A stretch of DNA of 64,000 bases from Pseudotabrizicola sp051200875 (GCF_051200875.1 NZ_CP195191.1:2294001-2358000); one strand, 5' to 3'. Positions 45,087 through 55,133 are shown, counted from the stretch's first letter. Made by a program: numbers and translations. The notes: generated from the letters alone by a model not told the origin.

Positions 45087-46586
45087 CTATCCTTCCGGTA
45101 GGCGCAGGAATGACGCACGTAGCTGCATGGCTGCAGGTTTCTCGCTGCCATCGGCGCGCAATATCCCGAAGGCCGATTGCTGGCGCATTACCCAAGGCTT
45201 CGTTCCCACCGCCAACGCATCGACAGCGGGAAAATCGTAAAGCGTCCAGACCATCACCCCTGCACTGTCTTGCAGCGCCGCCAGGCGCGCGGTCAGGGCC
45301 TGTGCCTGCTTGAGCTCCGATCCTGGCCAGCCGAACCCAATCGCGTAAGAGCTGGTGCCGATTTCAGTGATCACGACAGGCTTGTCTCCCAGACGCGCCT
45401 GAAGCGCCGCCAGACGCGCTTTTGCCCCGTCGAGCGGGGCGTAATCGTGATAGCTCACCACGTCGAGTTGCCCGGCCAGACGCTCGCCCTCCTCGACGCG
45501 CGACCAGCCGACGGTGAGCGGAAGCTCCGGCGCAATTCGCCGCGAGATATGGATCATCGCTTCAAGCCAACCTTCGACCTCGCCCTCTCCATGGGCGGCG
45601 AAATCCAGATCGGGTTCGTTCTTGAGATCAACGAACGCAACCGCACCTGAAGCGCTTAGCACCGGCAGGACTCGCTCTAGCACCAGCACGTCTTCGGCCC
45701 AGCTCGTGGCCCCGTATCCCCCGCGCATGTCGAACAGTGTCGGCACCACGCTTAGGTGATGCGTCTGCGCAAGAGCCAGAAGGCTTTCGAGATCGCCAAG
45801 CGCCTCCCCAGCACCATCGGCCGCAGCAAAGACATCGCGCGGCAGGAAGACCCGCACGCTCGTCGCCCCCAAATCACGCAACCGACTGAAATCGACTGCG
45901 ATAACCTCGGCATCGAAGTTGGGCCAGAAAGCACGCCAGGGTGTTTGCGCGGGATAGTAATTCACGCCGCGGATCTCTCCCGACCAACCGGGCCCCTGCC
46001 CTGCCATTTGTTCCGCCGCGCGGCGCTCGTAAGAAAACAGCCGCCACCCGTTCGATTCGTTCATCAGCGTCGCGACACCGCGATCGCGGGTCACCGAAAG
46101 GTGCGCAAGCCCCCCGTCCGCAAGCGCGTAGCGGACCACCTCCATCTCGACTTCGGCCTGAAACAACGAGCCATCGCGATGGAAGAAGACCGGCCGCGCG
46201 CTTTGGCTGAGGACCACCATTCGCGTGCCGTTCTCCTGCGCCTGCCGCGCTGCCAGTGCCGCGCGCCCCTCCGCCACGCCCGACAACCGCACTGAAAGCA
46301 GACCGGTCTCTCCGGTAGCCTGCGCCAGTGCGACCGCCTGCCAAGCCTCGGCCAGCGCCTGCCCGATCCGGGTCTCGTCCCCGGGCGTCACCGGGCGATC
46401 CAGTTCGATCTCTGCGGGTTGCCAGCGCACCAGATCTGCCTTTTCAGGTTGCGGGACCAGCGCGTCGGCAATGTAGAGATAGCGCGTCTGACGCGCCTGC
46501 ATCCGTTCGTAGCCGGTGGCGGCCAGCATCATCCCTAAACCGAGCAGGATAAAACCAATGACGGCGGCAAGCGCGGTCTGCTTCAT
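45087..46586 (-). CDS. Membrane-anchored GH5-like glycoside hydrolase
   Basis: 499 aa. An N-terminal membrane anchor (residues ~5-25, 'LAAVIGFILLGLGMMLAATG') precedes a ~200-residue beta-rich region and a C-terminal (beta/alpha)8 barrel starting at 'EIRGVNYYPAQTPWRAFWPN'. Candidate catalytic residues are Glu in 'VAFVDLKNEPDLDF' (acid/base) and Glu in 'KPVVITEIGTSS' (nucleophile), as in clan GH-A. Probably faces the periplasm and trims or modifies a polysaccharide. It overlaps the upstream secreted-protein gene by four bases and is last in a three-gene operon. Exact GH family not certain. Confidence 0.75.
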   Translation of the reverse strand: MKQTALAAVIGFILLGLGMMLAATGYERMQARQTRYLYIADALVPQPEKADLVRWQPAEIELDRPVTPGDETRIGQALAEAWQAVALAQATGETGLLSVRLSGVAEGRAALAARQAQENGTRMVVLSQSARPVFFHRDGSLFQAEVEMEVVRYALADGGLAHLSVTRDRGVATLMNESNGWRLFSYERRAAEQMAGQGPGWSGEIRGVNYYPAQTPWRAFWPNFDAEVIAVDFSRLRDLGATSVRVFLPRDVFAAADGAGEALGDLESLLALAQTHHLSVVPTLFDMRGGYGATSWAEDVLVLERVLPVLSASGAVAFVDLKNEPDLDFAAHGEGEVEGWLEAMIHISRRIAPELPLTVGWSRVEEGERLAGQLDVVSYHDYAPLDGAKARLAALQARLGDKPVVITEIGTSSYAIGFGWPGSELKQAQALTARLAALQDSAGVMVWTLYDFPAVDALAVGTKPWVMRQQSAFGILRADGSEKPAAMQLRASFLRLPEG

Positions 46587-47695
46587 TGCACCAACTCCTT
46601 GCGGGCGTCACGCGGCGCGGGGCCGGGACTGAGGGTGGCCTCGCTGCTGCCGAACGCGCTCTCGATCACAATACGATAAGGCGCGTCCTGCGCCGCCATC
46701 GGCACGTCGATCCAGAGATAGCCGTCGCTCGCCCAGCCGGTCAGGGAAACTTCCCGCTGATCGGGCGCAGTAATCCGCAGTGCGATCTCGGCGCCCTCAT
46801 ACAGGAGATGCCCCGCATCCGTGACCAGCGGCCCGACCCTTAGGCGCAACTCGGGCGTATCTTCGCGCGCCCAAAGCCTCAGTTCGGGCGCATGGGCGAG
46901 GCGGACCTGCGCGATATCGAGCTTGCGCGTGGCCGAACGGCTGGTGGCCAACACCATCTGCGCAAGCGCCTCAGGCGGCATGTCTCGGGTCAGGATTTCG
47001 GCATGTCCCACGCCGCCGACGCTGCGCGCGCTCAGCACGGAGACATCAAGCACCTCGCCCCCCGGACCTTTTGATGCCTCGGACGGATGCTCGACAAGCA
47101 GCATCAGCGCCGTGCCATCCTCGACCGGGTTTCCATAGCGGTCACGCAGCGGCTCGGTCGCAAGCGGCAGGATCTGCTCGGGTTCGACCTGCGGCTGCGG
47201 GGCAATATTCAGCTCAACAGATCGCAGATCGGCGGTCACGCGAAACAGCGCGCGCGGAGATTGACGACTGTCCACTTCCGCTCCGGCCGCATAGGTGCCC
47301 GATCTAGTGGCCGGAGCGAAGATCAGATCGCCGATACCGTAGCGGGTTGGGTTTCCAGCTCGGGTCTCGTCTCCCAGCCGGAACTCGACCGCCAGACCGT
47401 CCGCCGCCAGATTGCCGTGCCGATCGACGGCAATCGAGACACCGTGCCCCTCGTCCTGCCCGGCGACAAGGCTTTTCGGTCCGAATAAAACCATCACTGT
47501 GTCGACCGCTTCCGGCATAACCAACGAAGTCGAAAACATTTCATTATTTTCAGACCCTTGCAGGCCAGACCAGTGTCCGCGCTCTTCTCCGGCAGCAAAG
47601 CGCGGCACCAGGCCGAACCCATCGGAAATAAACTCCTCGGCCTGCGTCGGCCCGGGGCCAAGCGCGGCAAGCAGGATCAGAACCGAAAGACGCAT
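46583..47695 (-). CDS. Secreted protein of unknown function in the polysaccharide operon
   Basis: 370 aa from the ATG at 47695 (GAGGAG six bases upstream; signal MRLSVLILLAALGPGPTQA). The mature protein seems to be a string of beta-sandwich domains: 'EPLRDRYGNPVEDGTALMLL' recalls Big/Ig-like repeats, and 'REVSLTGWASDGYLWIDVPM' a second such unit. No catalytic motif recognised. It starts 10 bases after the stop of the 1048-aa membrane protein and overlaps the glycoside hydrolase gene (ATGA), so it likely acts with both in the periplasm. Confidence 0.6.
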   Translation of the reverse strand: MRLSVLILLAALGPGPTQAEEFISDGFGLVPRFAAGEERGHWSGLQGSENNEMFSTSLVMPEAVDTVMVLFGPKSLVAGQDEGHGVSIAVDRHGNLAADGLAVEFRLGDETRAGNPTRYGIGDLIFAPATRSGTYAAGAEVDSRQSPRALFRVTADLRSVELNIAPQPQVEPEQILPLATEPLRDRYGNPVEDGTALMLLVEHPSEASKGPGGEVLDVSVLSARSVGGVGHAEILTRDMPPEALAQMVLATSRSATRKLDIAQVRLAHAPELRLWAREDTPELRLRVGPLVTDAGHLLYEGAEIALRITAPDQREVSLTGWASDGYLWIDVPMAAQDAPYRIVIESAFGSSEATLSPGPAPRDARKELVQ

Positions 47696-47705
47696 CCTTA
47701 ACTCC

Positions 47706-50700
47706 TCAGAACAACGGCTCATGGACCATGCTCGATATATGCAAGCGTAGCGCCGAATAGCCCGGCACACCCGTAAGCGGGATTGTCCCCGTTGCGGCAT
47801 CGGGCAGCCCGGTATCGCTTTGCTGCGAGGCGCCGTTCACCACCATGTCGTCCGCCCCCAGATCGGCGATCACTTTAATCTCGTTGCGCGCGGGCAGATC
47901 GAGTACAAAGCTCTGTCCCTGCCCCGGCACGATGTTGCGATCGACAAATCCCGCCTCGGTCCAGACCGGCAAACCCGCCTCGTCGTAAAGCAGGGCCACG
48001 ACGCGGGTGACCGTCGCGACCTCGGTGCCGGTATTCACCGCCTGCCCACTCAGTTGCAGACGTCCGCGCTCGGTCGAGATGCGCAGCCCATTCAGCCCCA
48101 CCGCCCGGTAAAGACCCAACCCCGCGACCAGCGCGCGAGCTTCGATCGTCGCACCGTCAGGACGTGCGGCCAGCTCCGGCGGAACGAAACGGGTCGGATC
48201 GAATTCGCCCGCCGCATCCTGAAGCGAGAGAACGCCCTCGAACTCGATACGGAACCCAGAGGTCTCGGCTGGCAAAAGGCGTTGTCCGTCGGCCATCCCT
48301 GCTGCCATTCGCGCCAGCGCCGGGCCCTTCCCCTCGGCCCGCAGATCACCCAGAACCATAATTTTCGCCGGGTCCGCATCGCCATTCGTCAGGGCGCCGA
48401 CAATGCTGAAGCGCCCGTCTTTCTCGACCAGCCGCGCGCCGTGCAGGAAGATCCGCGGCCGGTCCAGCCGGTCTCGGTGGAGATCAGCGTCCAGCCGCGC
48501 CTGACGCCGCCCGACGAGGTTCCAGTCGATATCAGCGCGCCGCTGCAGCCGCTCGGGTGTCTGGGTCGGGCGCAGCTCGGGCGCTTCGACATACCAGATC
48601 CCGTCGCGCAGCACGGTCGACACCTCGCGCAGTTCCTCGCGCAGATTTACAGCCGTCAACCATGAGAGGCGAACCCTCCAGCGGCGTGTCACCTCGGTCC
48701 CGCCAATTTCTTCCAGTGCCACATCCTGCAACTTGCCATAAGACGCAATCAGCCCACCTTGCCAGCGCCAGTTGAACATCGCTCGATCGAATTCGGGACG
48801 GGTAATGGGGTCGAAGCGCTCGTAGGCCGCACGGAAGCGACGCATGTCGAGATCGGTGAAATAGGCCTCGATCTGCTCCTCCGCGCTCAGCGGGCGGTGT
48901 GTTTCGTGCCAGATCGACACCGCACCCCAGCTCAAAAGCGCCAGCACGAACAAAAGCGCGCCCAGAATCAGCCAGCGCAACAGCCGCACCGAGCCGACAG
49001 GACCCGTCACCATCACGGCAGGGCGCAGCAGTCCGCGCCGCATACCGAAACCATAGCGCAGCGTGGACAGCATCAGTTGCCCTAGGGCGAGAACCAGCAC
49101 GAAAGGCGGAAGCGCCCCCCACATCACCATCTGCCAGACCGGGATCGCGCGACGTGGACTGACGAGGGGGAGGGGTGAGACATCGGGTTTTTCCCATACC
49201 GCAATCCCGTTGGGCAGCTTTTGCAGCCGGTCCCAGCCGGTGAAAAACAGAAGCGGGTCGTAGAACCCGTCGTTAGAGAAGATGTACTTCAGGTTATAAG
49301 TATCCGCGTTAATCAGGAATTGACGCAATGAGCCAAGCCCGGGCACGCCACTGAACTTCGCGTTTTCCAGCCGCTCGACAGAAAATCGCGTTAGATCGGG
49401 AAGGCGCCGGGCGGAATGATAATTGCCGTCGACCGACTGCGCCTCGGTCTGGGCCGAGAGGTAGGCGAACTGGTCGCCCAGACCGAGAGTCAGATAGCGC
49501 CAGTGGTCGTGCTCGTCCTGTTCGAGGAATTGCACGATCGGGGTGGGGTCCACGAATTTCGGCTGCATCGGCTGAAGAGCGGGCAGGATCGCAGCAAATA
49601 CACTGACGCCGACCATCCCGAAAAATCCACTTCCGACCAGCACCCGGTGCCCCCCGCGGCCAAGCGCCTTGCGAAGCACATCGCCGGCGCGCCCGTGGAG
49701 CAGGCTTTCAAACATCCGCCCAAGGAAAGGCAGGATCAATATCGACGCCCAAAAGGTGAACCGGTCGAGGGTCAGGATGTCGAAAGCGCCTCGCAGCATT
49801 GCACGGGGCAGCGGGGTGGTGCCCCCAGTGCCCAGCACGAACCCAAGAAACACCGCCAGACCAAGTGGGAACATCCGGGTGCGCAGGCTGGTGACAAACA
49901 CATACGGCAGGGCGACGAGGGCGAGCCCCCAAGGCAACAGGAAAAAGATCAACCCCAGATGCGGTTTTTCGAGAAAATTCTCGCGGCTGCCATGCGGAAT
50001 TGGGACTTGCGTGATCGGATCGTTGATCGACCAGATCCAGTAGGGCAGAACTGTGATCACGATCGAACCGACCATGAAAACGCCAAGGAAAATACCGCGC
50101 ATAAAGGCCCAAGACAGGCTCTTATACCGCTGTTTTCGGGTCTTTTCGCTGTTCAGCTCGGCAACGACGCGCAAGGATAGTGGGGCGAGCGGCAGGATGA
50201 ACAGGACCGAGCCGAACAGCGTCGTCACGTGATGGGCGGCGGTGGTCGCACAGGCGAAAAGCACTGCCGTGAGGAAATCACGCCACCGCCCGCCGACAAT
50301 CCAGCCATAGACCGAAGGTAACCCGTTGAGAAATACGCCCAGCGAAAAGATCGTCGGCAATTGCCCGAAGAGATGCACCGTTTCCGAGATCGACGACGAG
50401 AGCGCCAACGAAATTGCCGCATAGCCCGCCGCGCGAGGCTCGACCCAGATCAGCGCGTAGCGATAGACCCCGATCGTCAGCAGGATAAGCCCGAGCAGCA
50501 TCGTTACCACGAAGGCCGCGCGCAGCGGCATCACATATTGCAGCGCTCCGATCGCCATATGCGTACCCGGCGGGTAGGAGGTCGTGGCAAAGCCGGTGTA
50601 CCAGCGCGGCTCCCACACGTCGAACCAGCTCCGGTGATAGCTGTCGCCGAAGAACATGTGAATGAAAGCGTCGTAGGTATTGCCATGTGTGAAGGGCAGC

Positions 50701-50852
50701 AATCCACCATGAAACAGGCAGACCACGGCCAGTGCGAGCATAAGCAGGCGCAAACCAACACTATCCGGCGCCTCTTGGGCCGGTTCGTTCAGATGAAGTC
50801 GCGGGCCCACGACGAGAGCGAGGCCCCCGGAGGCACGGGCGACATCCGTCAA
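47706..50852 (-). CDS. Large polytopic membrane protein, GT-C/PTPS-related type, with periplasmic C-terminal half
   Basis: 1048 aa from a TTG start with AGGA upstream; a GTG 15 codons in is an alternative. About 12 membrane helices fill residues 35-470 and two more lie near 590-690. The first loop, 'LLPFTHGNTYDAFIHMFFGD' with acidic residues, resembles the catalytic loop of GT-C glycosyltransferases and of membrane proteins with a '6-pyruvoyl-tetrahydropterin synthase related' domain. After residue 690 come soluble domains, one like an NTF2/SnoaL lipoprotein-type fold ('IEAYFTDLDMRRFRAAYERF') and two beta-rich segments. I infer a lipid-linked-sugar glycosyltransferase or polymerase. It leads the operon with the secreted protein and the hydrolase. 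Confidence 0.6.
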   Translation of the reverse strand: MTDVARASGGLALVVGPRLHLNEPAQEAPDSVGLRLLMLALAVVCLFHGGLLPFTHGNTYDAFIHMFFGDSYHRSWFDVWEPRWYTGFATTSYPPGTHMAIGALQYVMPLRAAFVVTMLLGLILLTIGVYRYALIWVEPRAAGYAAISLALSSSISETVHLFGQLPTIFSLGVFLNGLPSVYGWIVGGRWRDFLTAVLFACATTAAHHVTTLFGSVLFILPLAPLSLRVVAELNSEKTRKQRYKSLSWAFMRGIFLGVFMVGSIVITVLPYWIWSINDPITQVPIPHGSRENFLEKPHLGLIFFLLPWGLALVALPYVFVTSLRTRMFPLGLAVFLGFVLGTGGTTPLPRAMLRGAFDILTLDRFTFWASILILPFLGRMFESLLHGRAGDVLRKALGRGGHRVLVGSGFFGMVGVSVFAAILPALQPMQPKFVDPTPIVQFLEQDEHDHWRYLTLGLGDQFAYLSAQTEAQSVDGNYHSARRLPDLTRFSVERLENAKFSGVPGLGSLRQFLINADTYNLKYIFSNDGFYDPLLFFTGWDRLQKLPNGIAVWEKPDVSPLPLVSPRRAIPVWQMVMWGALPPFVLVLALGQLMLSTLRYGFGMRRGLLRPAVMVTGPVGSVRLLRWLILGALLFVLALLSWGAVSIWHETHRPLSAEEQIEAYFTDLDMRRFRAAYERFDPITRPEFDRAMFNWRWQGGLIASYGKLQDVALEEIGGTEVTRRWRVRLSWLTAVNLREELREVSTVLRDGIWYVEAPELRPTQTPERLQRRADIDWNLVGRRQARLDADLHRDRLDRPRIFLHGARLVEKDGRFSIVGALTNGDADPAKIMVLGDLRAEGKGPALARMAAGMADGQRLLPAETSGFRIEFEGVLSLQDAAGEFDPTRFVPPELAARPDGATIEARALVAGLGLYRAVGLNGLRISTERGRLQLSGQAVNTGTEVATVTRVVALLYDEAGLPVWTEAGFVDRNIVPGQGQSFVLDLPARNEIKVIADLGADDMVVNGASQQSDTGLPDAATGTIPLTGVPGYSALRLHISSMVHEPLF

Positions 50853-51231
50853 CGGGGGAATCCTTTCGAACCTAAATCAATGTTTGCGCCCCCGGATATT
50901 GCCGCAGCACGCGCCCCAAGTCGTGACCTGCTGATGCGTAGCGCCCACACCCATCGGTATCGCTCCTCCTGTGCGAAAGGATAGGAGCGGGCTCTGAGCA
51001 AACTTTCCGAGCAGCGGTCCCCCTTAACATTCAAGCAAAACAAAGGTCAGAGCAAGCGTGCAGAGGTATCGGGACAGGCGATTGCCACTGTTGAAGTCGG
51101 CCACAGACCCAAGGGGAACTAGCTTCCTTAACAGTGGCAAGCAGATGTGCTTTTCGGGTAAAGCGCGGTGCGGAAAAAGTGCAATTGGGAGGCCTCTCCC
51201 CTCGCCTATGCTTTCCTGGTTCGACTCTCTA
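50853..51231. other. 379-base gap between the manC-like gene and the 1048-aa membrane protein gene
   Basis: Both flanking genes are on the minus strand. No gene seen. It should hold the promoter of the three-gene membrane operon. No clear -35/-10 pair or terminator was found by eye. Confidence 0.45.
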
Positions 51232-52719
51232 TTACCCCCGCGCGCCCTGCCCACGAGCATAGACGTCATCATAGCGGATGATGTCATCCTCGCCGAGATA
51301 GGCCCCGGTTTGCACCTCGATCAAGGTCAGCGGCACCTTGCCGGGGTTCTCCATGCGGTGCACGGCACCGAGCGGGATATAGACGGATTGGTTCTCGGAC
51401 ACGAGTTTCACCTCGTCATCCACGGTTACTTTCGCCGTACCTACAACGACGATCCAGTGCTCGGCGCGGTGGTGGTGGCTTTGCAGGCTGAGCGCCGCGC
51501 CGGGATGGACATGGATACGCTTTACCTGAAAGCGCTGGCCGGTGACGAGGCTCTCATACCAGCCCCAGGGTCGGAAATCGCGCGGCAGAGTCTCGGCTTG
51601 CACGCTGCCTTTGGCCTTCAGTTCGGCGACGGCTTTCTTGACCTCCTGCGCGCGGGACTTGTGAGCCACCAGCACCGCATCGGGCATAGCGACAGCAATG
51701 ATGTCTTCAAGACCGATACCCACGAGTTGCTGCGCCTCGCTGGTCGAGTACAGCAGGGAGTCCTTGCAGTCGATGGCGGTGGCGGCACCGTCGGTGACGA
51801 TACCGTTTTCATCGGGTTTCTGCTCGCGCCAGACAGCTTGCCAGTCTCCCAAGTCCGACCACGCCCCAGCATAGGGTACGACGGAAAGATTGTCTGCACG
51901 CTCCATCACCGCATAGTCGATCGAGATATCCTCAAGCCCGTTCCAGGGCTCGGGTGCAAGTCGGGTGAAACTCAGATCCCGCCCTGCCCCGGCTACTGCA
52001 TCCCGAACCTTTGCAAGCGTGTCTGGCGCGTATTTGGCGAAGGCCTCCAGAATCGTCGTTGTCGAGAACAGGAAGATCCCGGCATTCCACAGATGCATCC
52101 CGCCTTGCAGCAGCGCCTCGGCCTTTGCCAGATCCGGCTTTTCGACGAAGGATTTGAGCGGTTGGGGCGTTGCGGCGAACTCCGCGTCGGGAGCTTCGCT
52201 CAGTTCGAGCCAGCCATAGCCGGTTTCTGGGCGATCGGCGCGGATTCCGAAGGTGACGAGTCGGCCCGCCTCGGCTGCGGGTGCGGCAGCTTTGACGGCG
52301 GCACGGAAGGCCCCTGCATCGGAAATGACATGATCAGAGGGCGCGACCAGCATCAGCGCGCCTGGTTCGCGAGCTTCCAGCACCAAAGCGCTGGCACAGA
52401 TCGCAGCGGCAGTATTCCGCGCGGAAGGTTCGATCAGGATATCGGCGGGCGCGATCTGCAGTGCTGCGAGCTGCTCAATCACCACGAAGCGGAAATCCGC
52501 GCCGGTGACGACAGAGGGTGCGGCGAAACCGCTGTCCAACAGCCGCTTGGCCGACGCCTGAAACAGACTTTCCTCGCCCATCAAGCGAACGAATTGCTTG
52601 GGATAGGACTTGCGCGAGAGAGGCCAAAGGCGTGTGCCAGCCCCCCCGCACAGAAGCACCGGGTGGATGGTGGTGTTGAGGCTTTGGTGGATGGAGAAGT
52701 TGAGGTGTTCCTGCGACAT
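51232..52719 (-). CDS. manC: Mannose-1-phosphate guanylyltransferase/mannose-6-phosphate isomerase
   Basis: 495 aa from the ATG at 52719. The N-terminal nucleotidyltransferase has 'PVLLCGGAGTRLWPLSRKSY' then 'PKQF', and 'FVEKPD' in the sugar-phosphate site. The C-terminal cupin isomerase has 'RPWGWYESL', 'FQVKRIHVHPGAALSLQSHH' and 'HRAEHWIVV'. This bifunctional type II enzyme (ManC/AlgA/CpsB) makes GDP-mannose from mannose 6-phosphate. It implies mannose, or GDP-derived fucose or rhamnose, in the polymer made by this locus. The flippase gene lies 75 bases upstream. Confidence 0.95.
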   Translation of the reverse strand: MSQEHLNFSIHQSLNTTIHPVLLCGGAGTRLWPLSRKSYPKQFVRLMGEESLFQASAKRLLDSGFAAPSVVTGADFRFVVIEQLAALQIAPADILIEPSARNTAAAICASALVLEAREPGALMLVAPSDHVISDAGAFRAAVKAAAPAAEAGRLVTFGIRADRPETGYGWLELSEAPDAEFAATPQPLKSFVEKPDLAKAEALLQGGMHLWNAGIFLFSTTTILEAFAKYAPDTLAKVRDAVAGAGRDLSFTRLAPEPWNGLEDISIDYAVMERADNLSVVPYAGAWSDLGDWQAVWREQKPDENGIVTDGAATAIDCKDSLLYSTSEAQQLVGIGLEDIIAVAMPDAVLVAHKSRAQEVKKAVAELKAKGSVQAETLPRDFRPWGWYESLVTGQRFQVKRIHVHPGAALSLQSHHHRAEHWIVVVGTAKVTVDDEVKLVSENQSVYIPLGAVHRMENPGKVPLTLIEVQTGAYLGEDDIIRYDDVYARGQGARG

Positions 52720-52794
52720 AGGTTTCACTCTTTTTTGAGAAATTTGGGAAATACGGTCCCCGGTGGCCCTGCGCGAGCACCGGCGCCCGTCGGC

Positions 52795-54039
52795 TCATTT
52801 TCGCAGCGCGGTCCTCGCAATGAGGACAGCGCTGACAATCGCTGCAAGAAGTTGGCAGCCGAGCTTAATGCCGACATAGCTGGCAAGGCTCGGATCTGGG
52901 GTCACGGCCATCGCGGCCAGCTGAAGAACGGCGATGCCCACGCAAAGCCAGATCCCGCGCTTATCCCCCAAGGCGACAAGCGCCGTCGCCGTGAGGTAGC
53001 TGAAGGTAAAAGCAATTGCAGAGAACGCGGCGAAGGGCAGATGCTGCGCGGCCTCGGCGTAACCGGAGCCGACCAGCAGCGAGATCATCCGCTCTGGGGC
53101 CAGGGTGCAGGCGCTAACCACGGCGATGCTAACGGCTGTGAAGATGACAGCAACCGGGGCGAGCGCCGCCCCTAGCGCCTGTCCTTCACGCTTTGCGCGC
53201 GTTAGGTCGGGCAGCAGCACGGTAGCGAGGGAGAGACAAGCAAAGAACTGGATGCGCTGGAACAGCGAGAGCGAGGCGATGAACCCACCCTCCTGCGTCG
53301 AAAGAGTCCAGCGGGCGATGAAGATGTCGCCGTCAAGCACGAACACCTGCGCAATTTGCAAGAGCGCGAAGGGTGCAGCGCCAAGGCCAATCGCGAAAAG
53401 GAGGCCGGGTTCGGCGGGGCTGGCGCGGCGGCGTGGGACCTCGGCAAGCAGGACCAACCAGCCTACGATGATCGAAAGCGTGATGGCGCCGATCACACCG
53501 GGCAGTCCCAGACCGACCTTCCAGGCTGCAATCGCGAAGATCAGGCGCACCGCCATCTCGAGATTCGCTGACAAGATGATCCGGCCAGTGTTGAGACTGC
53601 CGTAGCTGACGCCGCGAAGCAGGCTCAGCGATGCGCCGAAGGGCATCGCGGCAAGCAGCAGGATGGGAGAGAGGCTCGCCGGACCGAGCACTGTCCAAAG
53701 TACGATCCCGGCCGGCAGGCAGACGGCTGCGAGTATCGCAAACAGGCCGGTGTCGAGCCGTGCCAGCGCCGCGAGAAGCGAGCTGCGCTCGGTCACCGGA
53801 CGGGCCGAAACGAGGTGGCTCACCGCCATCTGCGCCGCGCCGAACAGCGACAGGGCCGAAAGTTTCAGTGTCAGCAGGAAGGCGAGGCTTCCGAACAGCT
53901 CGGGCCCCATCAGCCGGCTGAAGATCATGTTGAAACCGAGGTTGCCGACATTCACCAGCATCGAAGATACAAAAATCGCTACGGCGGGCGTGACGAGAAT
54001 AAGGCGGAGCGAGGCGCTCTGTCGGGCAAGGCTTATCAT
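52795..54039 (-). CDS. Wzx-type polysaccharide flippase (MOP superfamily)
   Basis: 414 aa with about 12 membrane helices. 'MLVNVGNLGFNMIFSRLMGP' followed by 'ELFGSLAFLL' is the typical start of oligosaccharide flippases of the PST family. It would move lipid-linked sugar units across the inner membrane. It lies six bases after the GT2 gene and upstream of manC, in the same orientation. Confidence 0.85.
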   Translation of the reverse strand: MISLARQSASLRLILVTPAVAIFVSSMLVNVGNLGFNMIFSRLMGPELFGSLAFLLTLKLSALSLFGAAQMAVSHLVSARPVTERSSLLAALARLDTGLFAILAAVCLPAGIVLWTVLGPASLSPILLLAAMPFGASLSLLRGVSYGSLNTGRIILSANLEMAVRLIFAIAAWKVGLGLPGVIGAITLSIIVGWLVLLAEVPRRRASPAEPGLLFAIGLGAAPFALLQIAQVFVLDGDIFIARWTLSTQEGGFIASLSLFQRIQFFACLSLATVLLPDLTRAKREGQALGAALAPVAVIFTAVSIAVVSACTLAPERMISLLVGSGYAEAAQHLPFAAFSAIAFTFSYLTATALVALGDKRGIWLCVGIAVLQLAAMAVTPDPSLASYVGIKLGCQLLAAIVSAVLIARTALRK

Positions 54040-54045
54040 GGCGGG

Positions 54046-54918
54046 TTAGGCAGCAGGGGCGCAGACGGACGCGGTGACCGGCGCAGCGACAGGTTTGGCT
54101 GAGAAGTTCAGACCAAGCCGTGCGCGGCCGAGCAGCTTGAGCATTTGCATGCCGCTGCGCAGGATCGCCTTGCCCGAGACTTTCGAGCCGGGCACTTCGT
54201 CCCATTCCACCAGAGGCTGCTCAAAGAAGGCGTGGCGGCTTTCGATCGCGACGAAACGTTCCTTGAGGCGCAAGAACAGCTCCACGTCGAACAGCCAACC
54301 CGCGTTGAAGGGCTCGGACAGCGCAAAGCGGAGCGAGGGCGTGTTGCGCAGCATTTTCGCGCCACATTGCGAGTCGCTGATCGGCATGCACAGCACCTGG
54401 CGGGCGAGAGTGGCGCAAATCCCAGAGACGATACGACGCGAGAAACGGCGCTCGATCCGGCGACCCAGCATCCGCAGGCGCGCGCCATAGACGACTTGCA
54501 CGTCCTGCTCGCGGTCGATCACGCGCAGGAAATCGGGGATCGCATCGAGCGGGGTGGCGAGATCAGCGTCCCAGTAGCCGACATGGTTTACGCCGCGGTC
54601 ACAGGCATACAGCATGCCCTGGCGCACGGCTTCGGCCTTGCCCGAATTCCGGCTCAGGCCCAGCACGGTCACGCGCTGCGGAAACTCGGCGCGCAGGGCC
54701 TCGAGGCGGGCCTCGGTGGCGTCGGTGCTGCCATCGTTCACGAATACGAAATCGACGCCGGGATGGCGCGCGATGAACTGCGCGAATGCATCATGATTGA
54801 AGCGCTCGGCCTCGTTGTAGCAGGGCACAACGATCAGCGCGCGCCGGCGGGACGTGTAGAGGTGGCGGGTGGCGTCGTGCGCGCCAGAGACGATGGGATG
54901 CGAGATAATGGCGTTCAT
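54046..54918 (-). CDS. Family 2 glycosyltransferase, dolichyl/polyprenyl-phosphate glycosyltransferase-like
   Basis: 290 aa. The GT-A core shows 'ALIVVPCYNEAERFNHDAF', 'VDFVFVNDGSTDATEARLEA' and the DXD-type 'GYWDADLATPLDAIP'. 'ISDSQCGAKMLRNTPSLRFA' and the following region resemble polyprenyl-phosphate glucosyl/mannosyl transferases (ALG5-like). No C-terminal membrane helices are evident. It likely transfers a sugar to a lipid carrier or nascent oligosaccharide. It heads a run into the flippase and manC. Confidence 0.9.
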   Translation of the reverse strand: MNAIISHPIVSGAHDATRHLYTSRRRALIVVPCYNEAERFNHDAFAQFIARHPGVDFVFVNDGSTDATEARLEALRAEFPQRVTVLGLSRNSGKAEAVRQGMLYACDRGVNHVGYWDADLATPLDAIPDFLRVIDREQDVQVVYGARLRMLGRRIERRFSRRIVSGICATLARQVLCMPISDSQCGAKMLRNTPSLRFALSEPFNAGWLFDVELFLRLKERFVAIESRHAFFEQPLVEWDEVPGSKVSGKAILRSGMQMLKLLGRARLGLNFSAKPVAAPVTASVCAPAA

Positions 54919-55114
54919 GGCAGCACCTTTGGATTGCGTTTAACAATATTTCGCAAAAGGCCGCACTTGAGTCTCGGTAGCGCAGGAATAACGTTTTGTA
55001 TCCAAAGGATAGTCGACCTATCCAAGTATGGCGGACACCTCCAAAAGGACGTATGGCCCACCTTTTCAGGCAGGCCACACGGCGACGATCTTAGTAGGGG
55101 CAAGGGGGTGGGAT

Positions 55115-55133
55115 AAGGTCAGCTGCTGACCTT
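55115..55133. repeat. Perfect palindrome at the 3' end of the GT4 gene
   Basis: AAGGTCAGC-T-GCTGACCTT, nine-base arms with a single central base, covering the GT4 stop codon. It could act as a short terminator stem (three-base loop) or as an operator for the downstream GT2-flippase-manC run. The rest of the 200-base gap 54919-55118 shows no gene. Confidence 0.45.

Noticed and set aside
51058..53175. 705-codon plus-strand open frame opposite manC and the flippase gene
   Set aside because: It spans two clear minus-strand genes and shows no domain; its length reflects GC-rich codon use.
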